Below, in pieces: positions 1-6,357 of a DNA stretch of 9,275 nucleotides. The notes under the pieces are model-generated. The model did not search any database and was not told the origin of the DNA. It worked only from the letters and a program-made list of their open reading frames with translations. The DNA lies in assembly GCA_028818995.1 (NCBI GenBank), contig JAPPMR010000729.1:1-9275 (forward strand), read 5' to 3'. The position numbers and the translations under genes were made by a program. How positions within the stretch are numbered: position 1 is the stretch's first letter; every line of letters begins with the position of its first letter. This DNA is from Candidatus Poribacteria bacterium (lineage in GTDB: Bacteria > Poribacteria > WGA-4E > WGA-3G).

Positions 1-1
1 G

Positions 2-271
2 TCACACCCCGCTGAGAATTCCAAAGCCAATGCGGAAGAGGTAAAGAGCAACATTTACAGTGACAAACGTGACGCTCACATTGCCAAGAAAATTTTTGCT
101 GAAATATACGAAAAAATGGGTATTTCACCAGATTTTGAACTTAGACCGCTTGAAGAACTCCGTGAAAGCATGCGACAACATGGCATTCGTGCTGAGGATA
201 ACGAATTTAGCCGCGCTATTATTGAAGAACGAGAAAATAAAGGGATTTACGATGAAAAAAGAAACACGTAG
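2..271 (+). CDS. Small hypothetical protein, 5'-partial; paralogue of the next gene, possible antitoxin-like partner
   Basis: An open frame runs from the window edge to TAG at 269-271, giving 89 visible residues with no start. I recognise no named family. The protein is hydrophilic and mostly predicted helical. Near its C-terminus (visible residues 61-79) it carries GIRAEDNEFSRAIIEEREN, identical to residues 90-108 of the next gene. Upstream similarity also shows: MGIS against IGIS, then LEELRESM against AEELQARM. By that alignment about 29 residues, including a probable N-terminal coiled coil, lie outside the window. The last 20 nt overlap the start of the next gene in another frame, as the next gene overlaps the PIN gene. 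Tandem duplication of one small gene is the simplest reading. A role as antitoxin or PIN-protein partner is inferred only from position. Confidence 0.75.
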   Translation, partial: SHPAENSKANAEEVKSNIYSDKRDAHIAKKIFAEIYEKMGISPDFELRPLEELRESMRQHGIRAEDNEFSRAIIEERENKGIYDEKRNT

Positions 272-599
272 TCAAGTCGTAGAACGCTTAGATCGACTTG
301 AAAAGAGAATCGCTGAGTTGAATCAACAACTTTCTTTGCTCGTAGATGCTGTAGTAACGAGCAAGCAGAAAAACTTTAAAACAGGGGAAGAGGTGATGGC
401 GTTTTATGGACGTGACAAAAAACAAAATGCTGATATTGTCCAAGAAATGTTTAAAAAAATAGGTATTTCCGGCAAACCAATTCCAGCCGAAGAGCTGCAA
501 GCACGCATGGCAAAAAGCGGTATTCGTGCCGAAGATAATGAGTTTAGTCGTGCCATCATTGAAGAAAGGGAAAATAGTTGTGTATTATTTCTATTTTGA
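252..599 (+). CDS. Small coiled-coil protein upstream of a PIN-domain gene; putative non-classical antitoxin
   Basis: The product is 115 residues. The ATG at 252 has AAAGGG at 239-244 upstream, so it is preferred over the longer open frame reaching back into the previous gene. Residues 1-40 (MKKETRSQVVERLDRLEKRI and on) are charged with regular Leu/Ile/Val spacing, as in a coiled coil. A linker follows, then a helical C-terminal part with GIRAEDNEFSRAIIEEREN at 90-108, shared exactly with the upstream paralogue. No ribbon-helix-helix, AbrB or Phd domain typical of VapB antitoxins is apparent. The stop (TGA 597-599) lies 20 nt inside the PIN gene, so translation is probably coupled. The usual antitoxin-toxin gene order suggests an antitoxin or PIN-binding role, but this is inference. 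Confidence 0.8.
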   Translation: MKKETRSQVVERLDRLEKRIAELNQQLSLLVDAVVTSKQKNFKTGEEVMAFYGRDKKQNADIVQEMFKKIGISGKPIPAEELQARMAKSGIRAEDNEFSRAIIEERENSCVLFLF

Positions 600-1083
600 T
601 GCAAGCGCGTTGGTCAAACGGTATACTGACGAAATAGGCAGTGATGAGGTTGATTTCCTATTTGCCAATGTTCCATTGGCGCGTATGAACTGCTTGATAC
701 TTGGAGCAGCAGAAGTCTTTTGGATTTGTGTTCGCAAAAGGAATGATGGTCGTATCACACATAATCACTTTACACAGGCAACTCGCTACTTAGAGCAGGA
801 AGTAATGGATACCAATTCAGACTTTAAGACTATTTCCATTCCAGATACGCTTGTTTTGAACTCAATGTCTATAATTGAAACCCACTCGCTCAATTCAGTT
901 GATGCAATTGTCTTGCGCTCTGCGTTGGACATCGCAACAGAGCTTCGCAATACGGGCAATACGTTAATACTGGTTGCATCTGATCAACGTCTGCTCAGAG
1001 CGGCACAGGAGGAAGGATTGGTTGTTTTTAATCCAGAAGTTGATCCACAACAGACTCTTACAGATTGGATAATGCATATATGA
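580..1083 (+). CDS. PIN-domain protein, VapC-like ribonuclease toxin family
   Basis: The product is 167 residues, near the usual size of single-domain PIN toxins, which are Mg2+-dependent ribonucleases that cut RNA, often tRNA or rRNA. The GTG at 580 is chosen because AAGGG at 566-570 sits 9 nt upstream and because it places YFYFDASALVKRY at the N-terminus, as in VapC relatives. The alternative ATG at 526 would add 18 residues with no family match. All four expected acidic positions are visible: D7 (FDASALVKRY), E45 (GAAEVF), D108 (SVDAIVLRSA) and D135 (VASDQRLLRAAQEEGL). The tail, GLVVFNP, is also typical. The gene overlaps the small upstream gene by 20 nt and the downstream dehydrogenase by 4 nt. 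Family assignment is strong; toxicity and partner are inferred from arrangement. Confidence 0.88.
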   Translation: MYYFYFDASALVKRYTDEIGSDEVDFLFANVPLARMNCLILGAAEVFWICVRKRNDGRITHNHFTQATRYLEQEVMDTNSDFKTISIPDTLVLNSMSIIETHSLNSVDAIVLRSALDIATELRNTGNTLILVASDQRLLRAAQEEGLVVFNPEVDPQQTLTDWIMHI

Positions 1084-2132
1084 ATACAAAGATTGGTATC
1101 AGTATAATAAGTTTCGCACATGGACACGCGAACGCATACTGCAACAAGATGCAGACGTTTGATGATGTCAAACTCGTCGCATGTTGGGACGATAACGTTG
1201 AACGCGGTGAAAACGCCGCAACACAATACGGGATGACCTTTTCACCGCACCTTGAAGATGTGGTGAATCATCCTGAAATTGATGCTGTGATTGTAACGTG
1301 TGAAACAAATCGGCACGCGGAGATGGTGGTGGCTGCGGCATCAGAAGGCAAACACATCCTTTGTCAAAAACCGATGGCGCTCACCTTAGCAGATTGTGAT
1401 AAAATTGCCGATGCAGTACAAAAATCGGGCGTAAAGTTTATGATGGCACACCAGATGCGGCGTGATCCCGCTAACATCGCTATGAGGAAACTCATTGAGA
1501 GTGGAATTTTGGGTAAAATAGGACTACTGCGAAGGCGGCACTGCATCAACGTCCTCTTTAATGAGGCGTTTGTAACAGGACCAAGTCGTTGGCACATTGA
1601 TCCGGTGAAGAATATGGGTATGTTTATGGACGATGCGTCTCATGCGACTGATTTTATCTATTGGATGCTCGGTAAACCAACAAGTGTCATTGCCGAAATA
1701 GACAATGTCTTGACGGATGTCGCGCCTGATGACACAGGGGTTGCAGTCTATCGATTTTCGGGTGGCGCTATGGCTATTCTTATTAACACTTCTGTAACAC
1801 TCGCTGGTGAAAATACGACTGAGATATACGGTGATGAAGGCGTAGTTATTCAGAACTATGGTGATGGACCGTCGTGTAACATGCCTCATCCTGAAGATGC
1901 AATAGCATTAAAACTGTACACACGAGAAGAACCGTCGTGGAAAGACTTGGGGATCGCAATTCCCAACAGTCATGGTGAACGGATTGCAGGAGTTCCGCGT
2001 CCGTTTATTGATTGTTTAAAGAGTGATTCTGAACCGGATGTGTCCGTTGAAGCAGGAAGGGTTTCAGTGGAGATGGTTTTGGGAGCATATCGTTCGGCAC
2101 AAGACAGGAGGCGAGTTAAGTTTCCATTATAA
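1080..2132 (+). CDS. Gfo/Idh/MocA family NAD(P)-dependent oxidoreductase
   Basis: The product is 350 residues, a normal length. The family are two-domain dehydrogenases with an N-terminal Rossmann fold, commonly oxidising or reducing sugars, inositols and related polyols. The N-terminal strand reads KIGISIISFAHGHANAY, where the usual GxGxxG turn is replaced by SFAHGHA. The usual EKP motif appears as CQKPMALTLADCD (residues 95-107), with the catalytic-type Lys at 97. MDDASHATDFIYWMLG (183-198) matches the D..H..D region of the C-terminal domain. The C-terminus (AGRVSVEMVLGAYRSAQ) is typical. The ATG at 1080 overlaps the PIN stop (ATGA) and places the Rossmann strand at the start; a TTG at 1065 would add five residues. 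No strong ribosome site is seen, so reinitiation after the PIN gene is plausible. The substrate cannot be predicted. Confidence 0.9.
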   Translation: MNTKIGISIISFAHGHANAYCNKMQTFDDVKLVACWDDNVERGENAATQYGMTFSPHLEDVVNHPEIDAVIVTCETNRHAEMVVAAASEGKHILCQKPMALTLADCDKIADAVQKSGVKFMMAHQMRRDPANIAMRKLIESGILGKIGLLRRRHCINVLFNEAFVTGPSRWHIDPVKNMGMFMDDASHATDFIYWMLGKPTSVIAEIDNVLTDVAPDDTGVAVYRFSGGAMAILINTSVTLAGENTTEIYGDEGVVIQNYGDGPSCNMPHPEDAIALKLYTREEPSWKDLGIAIPNSHGERIAGVPRPFIDCLKSDSEPDVSVEAGRVSVEMVLGAYRSAQDRRRVKFPL

Positions 2133-2172
2133 AGGAAAACTTATTACCTAATTTTACTTACAAAACACGGGT
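2133..2172. other. Short convergent intergenic gap
   Basis: Forty AT-rich bases separate the stop codons of two converging genes. I see no GC-rich stem followed by a T-run on either strand, so no intrinsic terminator is called. Transcripts from both sides probably overlap here or end by another mechanism. Confidence 0.5.
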
Positions 2173-2907
2173 TCACGGACTATTTCTACGCATAATACTC
2201 AATATCTGTCCTGTCATACCGCTGTCAGTGGGTTGCGTTGCGAGGAAAAGCGCGGATGGAACAACCTGCTCTGGCTCCTTCCATGGATCACTCTGTCCTC
2301 TAAACGTATCAGTACTCTCCCAAGCAGGTTTTGAAAGTTGTGTTTTTACCGGACCGGGTATCAAGACATTGGCAATAATTCCATCTTGCCATACCTCTTC
2401 CGCAATTGCTTGTGTTAACCCGTGCAAAGCAGATTTTGAAGCACTGTAAATACTAAGGTTCGCGTGACCAACCATGCCTAACCCTGAGCCAATGTTGACG
2501 ATATTTCCGCTTTTCTGCTGCTGCATAATAGGTAATACTGCACGGCAACAGTGGACAACGCCCAGGACGTTGATCTTCCATACCTCATCCCACTCTTCAT
2601 CGGTTGTGTCTAAAAACAAACCTCTTGGATTGATACCAGCGTTATTGACAAGGATGTCTATTCTTTCGTACTGATCCATCGTCTTTTCAACAAGATTTTC
2701 CACATCAGTACGGTCCCGTAAATCAGTTGGCACTGCAAGAACATTTCCACCACTTGCTGAAATCACATCTGCTACCTCATTCAGTTGGTCCTCGCTTCGT
2801 GCTGCAATCACAACGGATGCCCCTTCAGCAGCGTAAGCAATGGCAATTGCTCTACCGATTCCTCGTCCAGCACCAGTGACAATAGCGACTTTGTTAGTGA
2901 GTTGCAT
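2173..2907 (-). CDS. Short-chain dehydrogenase/reductase (SDR), classical type
   Basis: The product is 244 residues, matching classical SDRs, which are single-domain Rossmann NAD(P)(H)-dependent oxidoreductases. The cofactor motif TGAGRGIG is at 11-18, NNAG at 88-91, the catalytic Asn at 113, Ser at 141, and YSASK at 154-158 with Tyr154 and Lys158. The Ser-Tyr spacing of 13 is standard. R37 after the second strand (AARS) suggests NADP(H) preference, an inference. PGPVKTQL (about 189-196) is the usual post-catalytic loop. The C-terminus ends TGQILSIMRRNSP instead of the common dGG ending, without obvious truncation. The ATG is preceded by GGAAGGA (complement of 2914-2920). It is 57 nt downstream of the J-domain gene on the same strand, so co-transcription is likely. 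Substrate unknown. Confidence 0.92.
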   Translation of the reverse strand: MQLTNKVAIVTGAGRGIGRAIAIAYAAEGASVVIAARSEDQLNEVADVISASGGNVLAVPTDLRDRTDVENLVEKTMDQYERIDILVNNAGINPRGLFLDTTDEEWDEVWKINVLGVVHCCRAVLPIMQQQKSGNIVNIGSGLGMVGHANLSIYSASKSALHGLTQAIAEEVWQDGIIANVLIPGPVKTQLSKPAWESTDTFRGQSDPWKEPEQVVPSALFLATQPTDSGMTGQILSIMRRNSP

Positions 2908-2932
2908 GGATGATTCCTTCCCAATTTACGTA

Positions 2933-2950
2933 AAATCAATTATTTGATTT
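2933..2950 (-). repeat. AT-rich perfect hairpin between the J-domain gene and the SDR gene
   Basis: AAATCAA-TTAT-TTGATTT forms a perfect 7-bp stem with a 4-nt loop, 14 nt past the J-domain stop on the minus strand. It has little GC and no clean T-tract, so it is at best a weak attenuator or mRNA-processing element. Confidence 0.25.
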
Positions 2951-2964
2951 GGCTTATGAAATAG

Positions 2965-3789
2965 TTAAGCGTTTTTTGAACGACTCCACATATTAATCAG
3001 ACGCGTCAATTGTGAGCGACTTGACTGAACTTTACGTTTCAAATCACCTGCAAGAGTCGTTAGCAGGTCTTGCCCGTTTTTCTCAGCAGTTTCTACCTGT
3101 TCTTTCAAACGATATGTGCGTCCTGCCTTAACCCGATTTATCTCTGACCGCAATTCTGCTGTTGCGCGGTTAAGGCTTCGTAATTCTGACTGCAACTTTT
3201 CCCTTTTCACTACTGTCGTATCTTCAGAATCAAGTGAAAAGTCTGTTTCTCCTATACTTAGCCGTTCTAAAATTTGAATATCTTGCTCATTATATGCTCG
3301 GTTGATGAGCGGCATTAACTCTTCCCGTCTGTTCCGCTCTTCAGACTCTTCTGATTTATCTGGATGAAACCGCTTGGCAAGTTTACGGTAGAGATTTTGT
3401 AGGTACTTCGCCTCCTTGTCTGGAAGTTCATTTTTTTGTGATTTTTGCTCATCCTCTTTCTGCGTTTCAGAAGCATCAATTCGCGCACGGTTTTCCCTAA
3501 AACAGGATTCAACCCGTGCTTCAATTTCTTCTTCACTTATATCTTCTCGGCGTAATTGCAAGCGAAGACGATACTCCTTTGTTTCAAGTTCAACCTTATC
3601 AAGTTCAAGATAAACATGCCCAACATGAGCATTATACCTATGCTGAAACAAGTCAACCTCTGCTTTCAGGTGTTCCTTTGTCACAGTGAGTTCTTCAACT
3701 TGTTCCCGTTTTTCATCAATAGCCTGAAGCAGTCGATTAAGCTCCCTCTGTTCATTGTTATTGATATGGACTAAAGTTGTCGGTTTCAT
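2965..3789 (-). CDS. Coiled-coil protein with a central J domain (DnaJ-like co-chaperone)
   Basis: The product is 274 residues. Residues 13-105 are rich in Glu, Lys, Arg and Leu with heptad-like spacing, indicating a long coiled coil. A charged linker of about 105-125 follows. Residues 127-175 match a J domain: [20 protein letters not shown], with the diagnostic HPD at 142-144, then a third helix ending in [17 protein letters not shown] second coiled coil spans roughly 195-255. There is no G/F region, zinc finger or DnaJ C-terminal substrate domain, so this is a class III J protein that would stimulate Hsp70 ATPase on a specific client. The ATG overlaps the TGA of the infA-like gene (ATGA, 3786-3789), implying coupled translation. 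The client is unknown; the neighbour suggests, without proving, a link to translation. Confidence 0.85.
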   Translation of the reverse strand: MKPTTLVHINNNEQRELNRLLQAIDEKREQVEELTVTKEHLKAEVDLFQHRYNAHVGHVYLELDKVELETKEYRLRLQLRREDISEEEIEARVESCFRENRARIDASETQKEDEQKSQKNELPDKEAKYLQNLYRKLAKRFHPDKSEESEERNRREELMPLINRAYNEQDIQILERLSIGETDFSLDSEDTTVVKREKLQSELRSLNRATAELRSEINRVKAGRTYRLKEQVETAEKNGQDLLTTLAGDLKRKVQSSRSQLTRLINMWSRSKNA

Positions 3790-4151
3790 GGCTTACGATA
3801 TGTGATACGACCTCGTGTCAAATCATAAGGTGAGAGCTCAACAGTTACCTTATCCCCAGGTAATATTTTGATAAAGTATTTTCTCATTCTGCCAGAAATA
3901 TGTGCAAGAATCTCATGTTTGTTATCTAATTCCACACGAAACATTGCATTTGGTAAAGGTTCAACAACGACACCTTCTACTTCGATTTTATCTTTTTGAG
4001 AAGGTTTGCGTTCAGTAACGTCATTATCTAAATCGACATCTACAGCTGAATCATCTTGTTGTTTTTTCGGTTGTTGCTTCCGCTTTGAACCTCTTTGTTT
4101 TGCAGATCGCCCCTGCGGTCTCTTCCTATTTCCTGATCGTTTTCGATTCAA
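3786..4151 (-). CDS. infA: Translation initiation factor IF-1 with a basic N-terminal extension
   Basis: Residues 54-121 are near-canonical IF-1, an OB-fold protein that binds the 30S A site during initiation: [17 protein letters not shown], then [20 protein letters not shown] and [18 protein letters not shown]. Ordinary IF-1 is about 72 residues; this one is 121. The extra 53 residues begin with a strongly basic segment (14 Lys/Arg in the first 30) followed by an acidic stretch (about 33-47). The frame opens with TTG at 4149-4151 behind AAGGAG (complement of 4161-4166, spacing 9). An in-frame stop lies at 4170-4172 and no ATG, GTG or TTG codon exists between residue 1 and Met70, so a normal short IF-1 could not be made from a standard start. 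The gene overlaps the J-domain gene by ATGA. Whether this is the only infA copy in the genome is unknown. Confidence 0.92.
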   Translation of the reverse strand: MNRKRSGNRKRPQGRSAKQRGSKRKQQPKKQQDDSAVDVDLDNDVTERKPSQKDKIEVEGVVVEPLPNAMFRVELDNKHEILAHISGRMRKYFIKILPGDKVTVELSPYDLTRGRITYRKP

Positions 4152-4168
4152 AATATAGTTCTCCTTTC
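4149..4168 (-). promoter_or_regulatory. Strong ribosome binding site with a rare TTG start for infA
   Basis: On the minus strand the leader reads GAAAGGAGAACTATATTTTG. The AAGGAG core lies 9 nt before TTG, and an ATT codon directly precedes the TTG in frame. This site fixes the start of the extended IF-1. A weak start on an initiation-factor gene recalls the AUU start of infC, which is used for autoregulation; any parallel is inference. Confidence 0.6.
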
Positions 4169-4354
4169 TTTATAAAATAATAGAAATTATAAATCAACTT
4201 GTTATTATAGGTCGCGATTCGGAGATCGCTCCTACATGTGTGTTCCGTCGCGATTCGGAGATCGCTCCTACATGTGAGTGTTCAATTATTTCAATAATTC
4301 ACCACAATAGGAATATTATATAAGTTTGTTGGATACTATTTAATTCCTTACAAA
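4152..4354. other. Intergenic region between cinA-like gene and infA, repeat-bearing
   Basis: This 203-nt gap holds the infA ribosome site at its left end and two direct REP-like units at 4211-4276. The rest is AT-rich. A 7-bp inverted pair (AGTTTGT at 4323-4329, ACAAACT at 4350-4356) has a 20-nt loop and overlaps the upstream stop codon, so it is weak as a terminator. A promoter for infA presumably lies here, but I cannot point to convincing -35 and -10 boxes. Confidence 0.5.
4211..4276. repeat. Two direct copies of a 30-nt REP-like hairpin unit
   Basis: Identical 30-nt units lie at 4211-4240 and 4247-4276, separated by 6 nt (period 36). Each holds GCGAT-TCGGAG-ATCGC, a 5-bp stem, plus an alternative mutually exclusive stem GGAG-ATCG-CTCC, and ends in the palindrome ACATGT. 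The complement contains TAGGAGCGATCTCCGAATCG, resembling in form the TAGGAGCG...CGCGA cores of Pseudomonas REP elements. Identity between the copies and confinement to a gap suggest a dispersed palindromic element. Genome-wide copy number cannot be seen here. Confidence 0.85.
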
Positions 4355-5149
4355 CTATGATTGATCTTCATAACTGAAAGTTTTTCCTGCTTCAAGAACA
4401 AGTTCCTGAAAAAAATCTATTGCTAATTGGAGTTGATTTTCAGACTCCTCTTTATCGCTACTTGTTGAAACAAAATCTACAGGCATCATATTGCCGCCAA
4501 CGTCACGTAGTGCAACATAAGCCTTTAGATAAACTTCTGGATGACGTTCCATCACCTTTTGCATCAGTGGTGAAACTTCCGCTTCAAACATACTTACAAA
4601 AACCCGTGCAGTGCTAATCTCAGCGCGGTACCGTTCAACGATAAGTGGCTGGATATGTGTTTCAAAAACCGCCTTCATCTCGCGCGGTGGACCGGGCATC
4701 ATCATGAGAGTGGATTCCTTGTAAGATACACTGATACACGGTGCCCATCCCGCTGGATTTTGTAAGACTTCCGCTGTTTCTGGCACAGTCGCCATTTTGG
4801 TTAGCGCCTCACTCAGCGGATCGTTTTCTGACATCTCGCGGCGTTTGCGGTATTCTGCGATGGTCTCTTCGCTCACAACAGGTTTTGTGCCAATCAGCGA
4901 TGCTACAACAGCCACCGTCATATCGTCCGGCGTTGGACCGAGTCCGCCTGTCATTAGGATGAGTGCAGTTTCACGTTCAATTGCAGCACCCAACGCTTCA
5001 GTCATCTCATCAAAATCATCGCGGAGCATAGTAACCCTGCGTAACTCACCACCGAGTTGGAGTATCTGTTGTGCAATCCAGTGGGCATTCGTATCCTGAA
5101 TTTGTCCAAGAACCAACTCAGTTCCGATTGAAAACAGTTCTATTGCCAC
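4355..5149 (-). CDS. cinA: CinA-like protein, MoaB/Mog-fold (molybdopterin-binding-like) domain only
   Basis: The product is 264 residues of the competence/damage-inducible CinA N-terminal family. SIGTELVLGQIQDTNAHWIA (7-26) and TGGLGPTPDDMT (67-78) are signature motifs of the MoaB-like fold. NPAGWAPC (131-138) and MPGPPREMK (151-159) match the CinA loops usually written NPxGxAPG and LPGxPxEM. Residues from about 165 on fit the small C-terminal alpha/beta part of the first module. The nicotinamide-nucleotide amidase domain of about 150 residues found in full-length CinA is absent. Members have been linked to nucleotide pyrophosphatase activity; the role here is inferred. The start is GTG at 5147-5149 behind AGGAG with about 7 nt spacing, only 13 nt after the hydrolase stop, so the two probably form an operon. 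Confidence 0.9.
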   Translation of the reverse strand: MAIELFSIGTELVLGQIQDTNAHWIAQQILQLGGELRRVTMLRDDFDEMTEALGAAIERETALILMTGGLGPTPDDMTVAVVASLIGTKPVVSEETIAEYRKRREMSENDPLSEALTKMATVPETAEVLQNPAGWAPCISVSYKESTLMMMPGPPREMKAVFETHIQPLIVERYRAEISTARVFVSMFEAEVSPLMQKVMERHPEVYLKAYVALRDVGGNMMPVDFVSTSSDKEESENQLQLAIDFFQELVLEAGKTFSYEDQS

Positions 5150-5162
5150 CTAATTCTCCTAA

Positions 5163-6203
5163 CTATAAAACCTGTTTGAGGAACTCAAACGCTCCGACAC
5201 CGTAAAAACTATGTCCTGCTTCAAACACCTCAAAACCCAAATTATCTTCAGCATTGAAGTGTTTGTAGATTTCTTTGGCACGTTCTACAGATGCACGGGT
5301 AGCCTCAATTGGAAAAATCGTATCTTCCGTACCAGACTCAACAAATATTGCGCGTGGCGCGATTAATCCGGCAATATCGCACATCTCCGCATATTGTAGC
5401 ACATTTGGTATATAATTGTCTATACAATGGCTAATGCTCAAAATGCTATCCTTGAATGTATTGAAATATCCGCTTATAACCGCAGCCCTCACACGTTGGT
5501 CAATTGCCGCAGTAAAAAACGAGGTAGTTCCGCCACCAGATATGCCCATGATACCGAGTCGATTCATATCAACTTCAGAACGAGTCGCTAAATAATCATA
5601 GGCACGCATCGCATCGTAAACACGCCATCCGACCATCGTCTGTCCAAGGAGCAAAGCGGCACCTGCACTCGGTTGACACGAAGAACTACCGCCGCCTCTT
5701 TCACGTGCAACCGCATCTCTCCTATGACCAAATCCAAACTGTTCAATGGCAAGCACAGTATAACCGTGTGCTAAACATTGGAGAGCGAAATCGTTCTGAT
5801 ACCCACCAAATTCTTCCCGCATGCTGCCATCTTCTTCAATGCCAACAATGTCGTCTACGCCGCGCCCGTGCCCTGCTAAACAAAGTATTGTCGCGTTCGG
5901 TGTAGGAATATCCACGTGTGTCGGTGTAAGGAAATATCCGTAGGTCGTCATATTCGGGCGACTCTGAAATAGCACTGTTTCACGGGTATAGCCTTCAAAT
6001 TCGTGTATCTCCAAAGTCTCCGGTTGTAGGTCGCACTTCGTTGACGGAAAACCGCCTATTAATTCGATGAGTTTTTCGCGTAGAACCTGCTGCCATGCTT
6101 CCGCTTCAGCGACAGTCGTTGCTCGGAATTCCAATTCGCGCGGTATTTCATCGTATAGCTGATGCGAAAAAGTTAAGGTGTCTAAATATTGTTCGTTGTG
6201 CAT
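5163..6203 (-). CDS. Alpha/beta hydrolase, dienelactone hydrolase/acetylxylan-esterase-like
   Basis: The product is 346 residues. The nucleophile elbow GISGGG puts the serine at 222. GTEDTIFP supplies a likely acid at D294, and EAGHSF the histidine at 331, completing a Ser-Asp-His triad. LAGHGRG (109-115) fits the oxyanion-hole strand-loop and EQFGFGHRRD (154-163) a substrate-side loop. CDIAGLIAPRAIFVESG precedes the acid as in large esterases of this kind. An N-terminal cap of about 100 residues precedes the core. No signal peptide is seen, so it is probably cytoplasmic. The ATG at 6201-6203 has only a weak purine-rich site upstream (AAGAGAGAAAA). The gene leads a two-gene unit with the CinA-like gene. 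Such enzymes cleave carbohydrate or xenobiotic esters; the substrate is unknown. Confidence 0.88.
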   Translation of the reverse strand: MHNEQYLDTLTFSHQLYDEIPRELEFRATTVAEAEAWQQVLREKLIELIGGFPSTKCDLQPETLEIHEFEGYTRETVLFQSRPNMTTYGYFLTPTHVDIPTPNATILCLAGHGRGVDDIVGIEEDGSMREEFGGYQNDFALQCLAHGYTVLAIEQFGFGHRRDAVARERGGGSSSCQPSAGAALLLGQTMVGWRVYDAMRAYDYLATRSEVDMNRLGIMGISGGGTTSFFTAAIDQRVRAAVISGYFNTFKDSILSISHCIDNYIPNVLQYAEMCDIAGLIAPRAIFVESGTEDTIFPIEATRASVERAKEIYKHFNAEDNLGFEVFEAGHSFYGVGAFEFLKQVL

Positions 6204-6357
6204 TTTTCTCTCTTATTTTCCGATAATATCGTCAATAGAAACTTTTTTATTCTTCATTTGTCACCAAATTCAGAAAAGCATGATACAGATTGGCGGGTAC
6301 ACCTTAAACGCTTCCGACTCAGCAGAATTAGCTGCAACACGTGCTTCCTAAATCATA
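6204..6357. other. Intergenic region between metalloprotease-like gene and hydrolase
   Basis: This 154-nt AT-rich gap has no strong inverted repeat and none of the hairpin families found in the other long gaps. A promoter for the hydrolase operon probably lies here, but no box pair is convincing. Confidence 0.4.

Noticed and set aside
60..251. Upstream extension of the second small gene in the same frame
   Set aside because: It overlaps the first small gene in another frame, and the ATG at 252 has a good ribosome site and starts a natural coiled coil.
526..579. Longer N-terminus for the PIN protein from ATG 526
   Set aside because: It would lie inside the conserved block of the preceding gene; GTG 580 has a ribosome site and fits the family start.
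1065..1079. TTG start for the dehydrogenase
   Set aside because: The ATG at 1080 in the ATGA overlap is a better start and directly precedes the first Rossmann strand.
4323..4356. Terminator after the cinA-like gene
   Set aside because: The 7-bp AT-rich stem has a 20-nt loop and overlaps the stop codon.
4797..5099. Plus-strand 100-residue open frame opposite the cinA-like gene
   Set aside because: It is the antisense of a well-supported gene; its serine-rich composition reflects the complementary codons.
6280..6357. Short protein-like stretch on the minus strand after the lipoprotein stop
   Set aside because: It is interrupted by a stop just upstream and is only about 25 residues, not enough to call a remnant.
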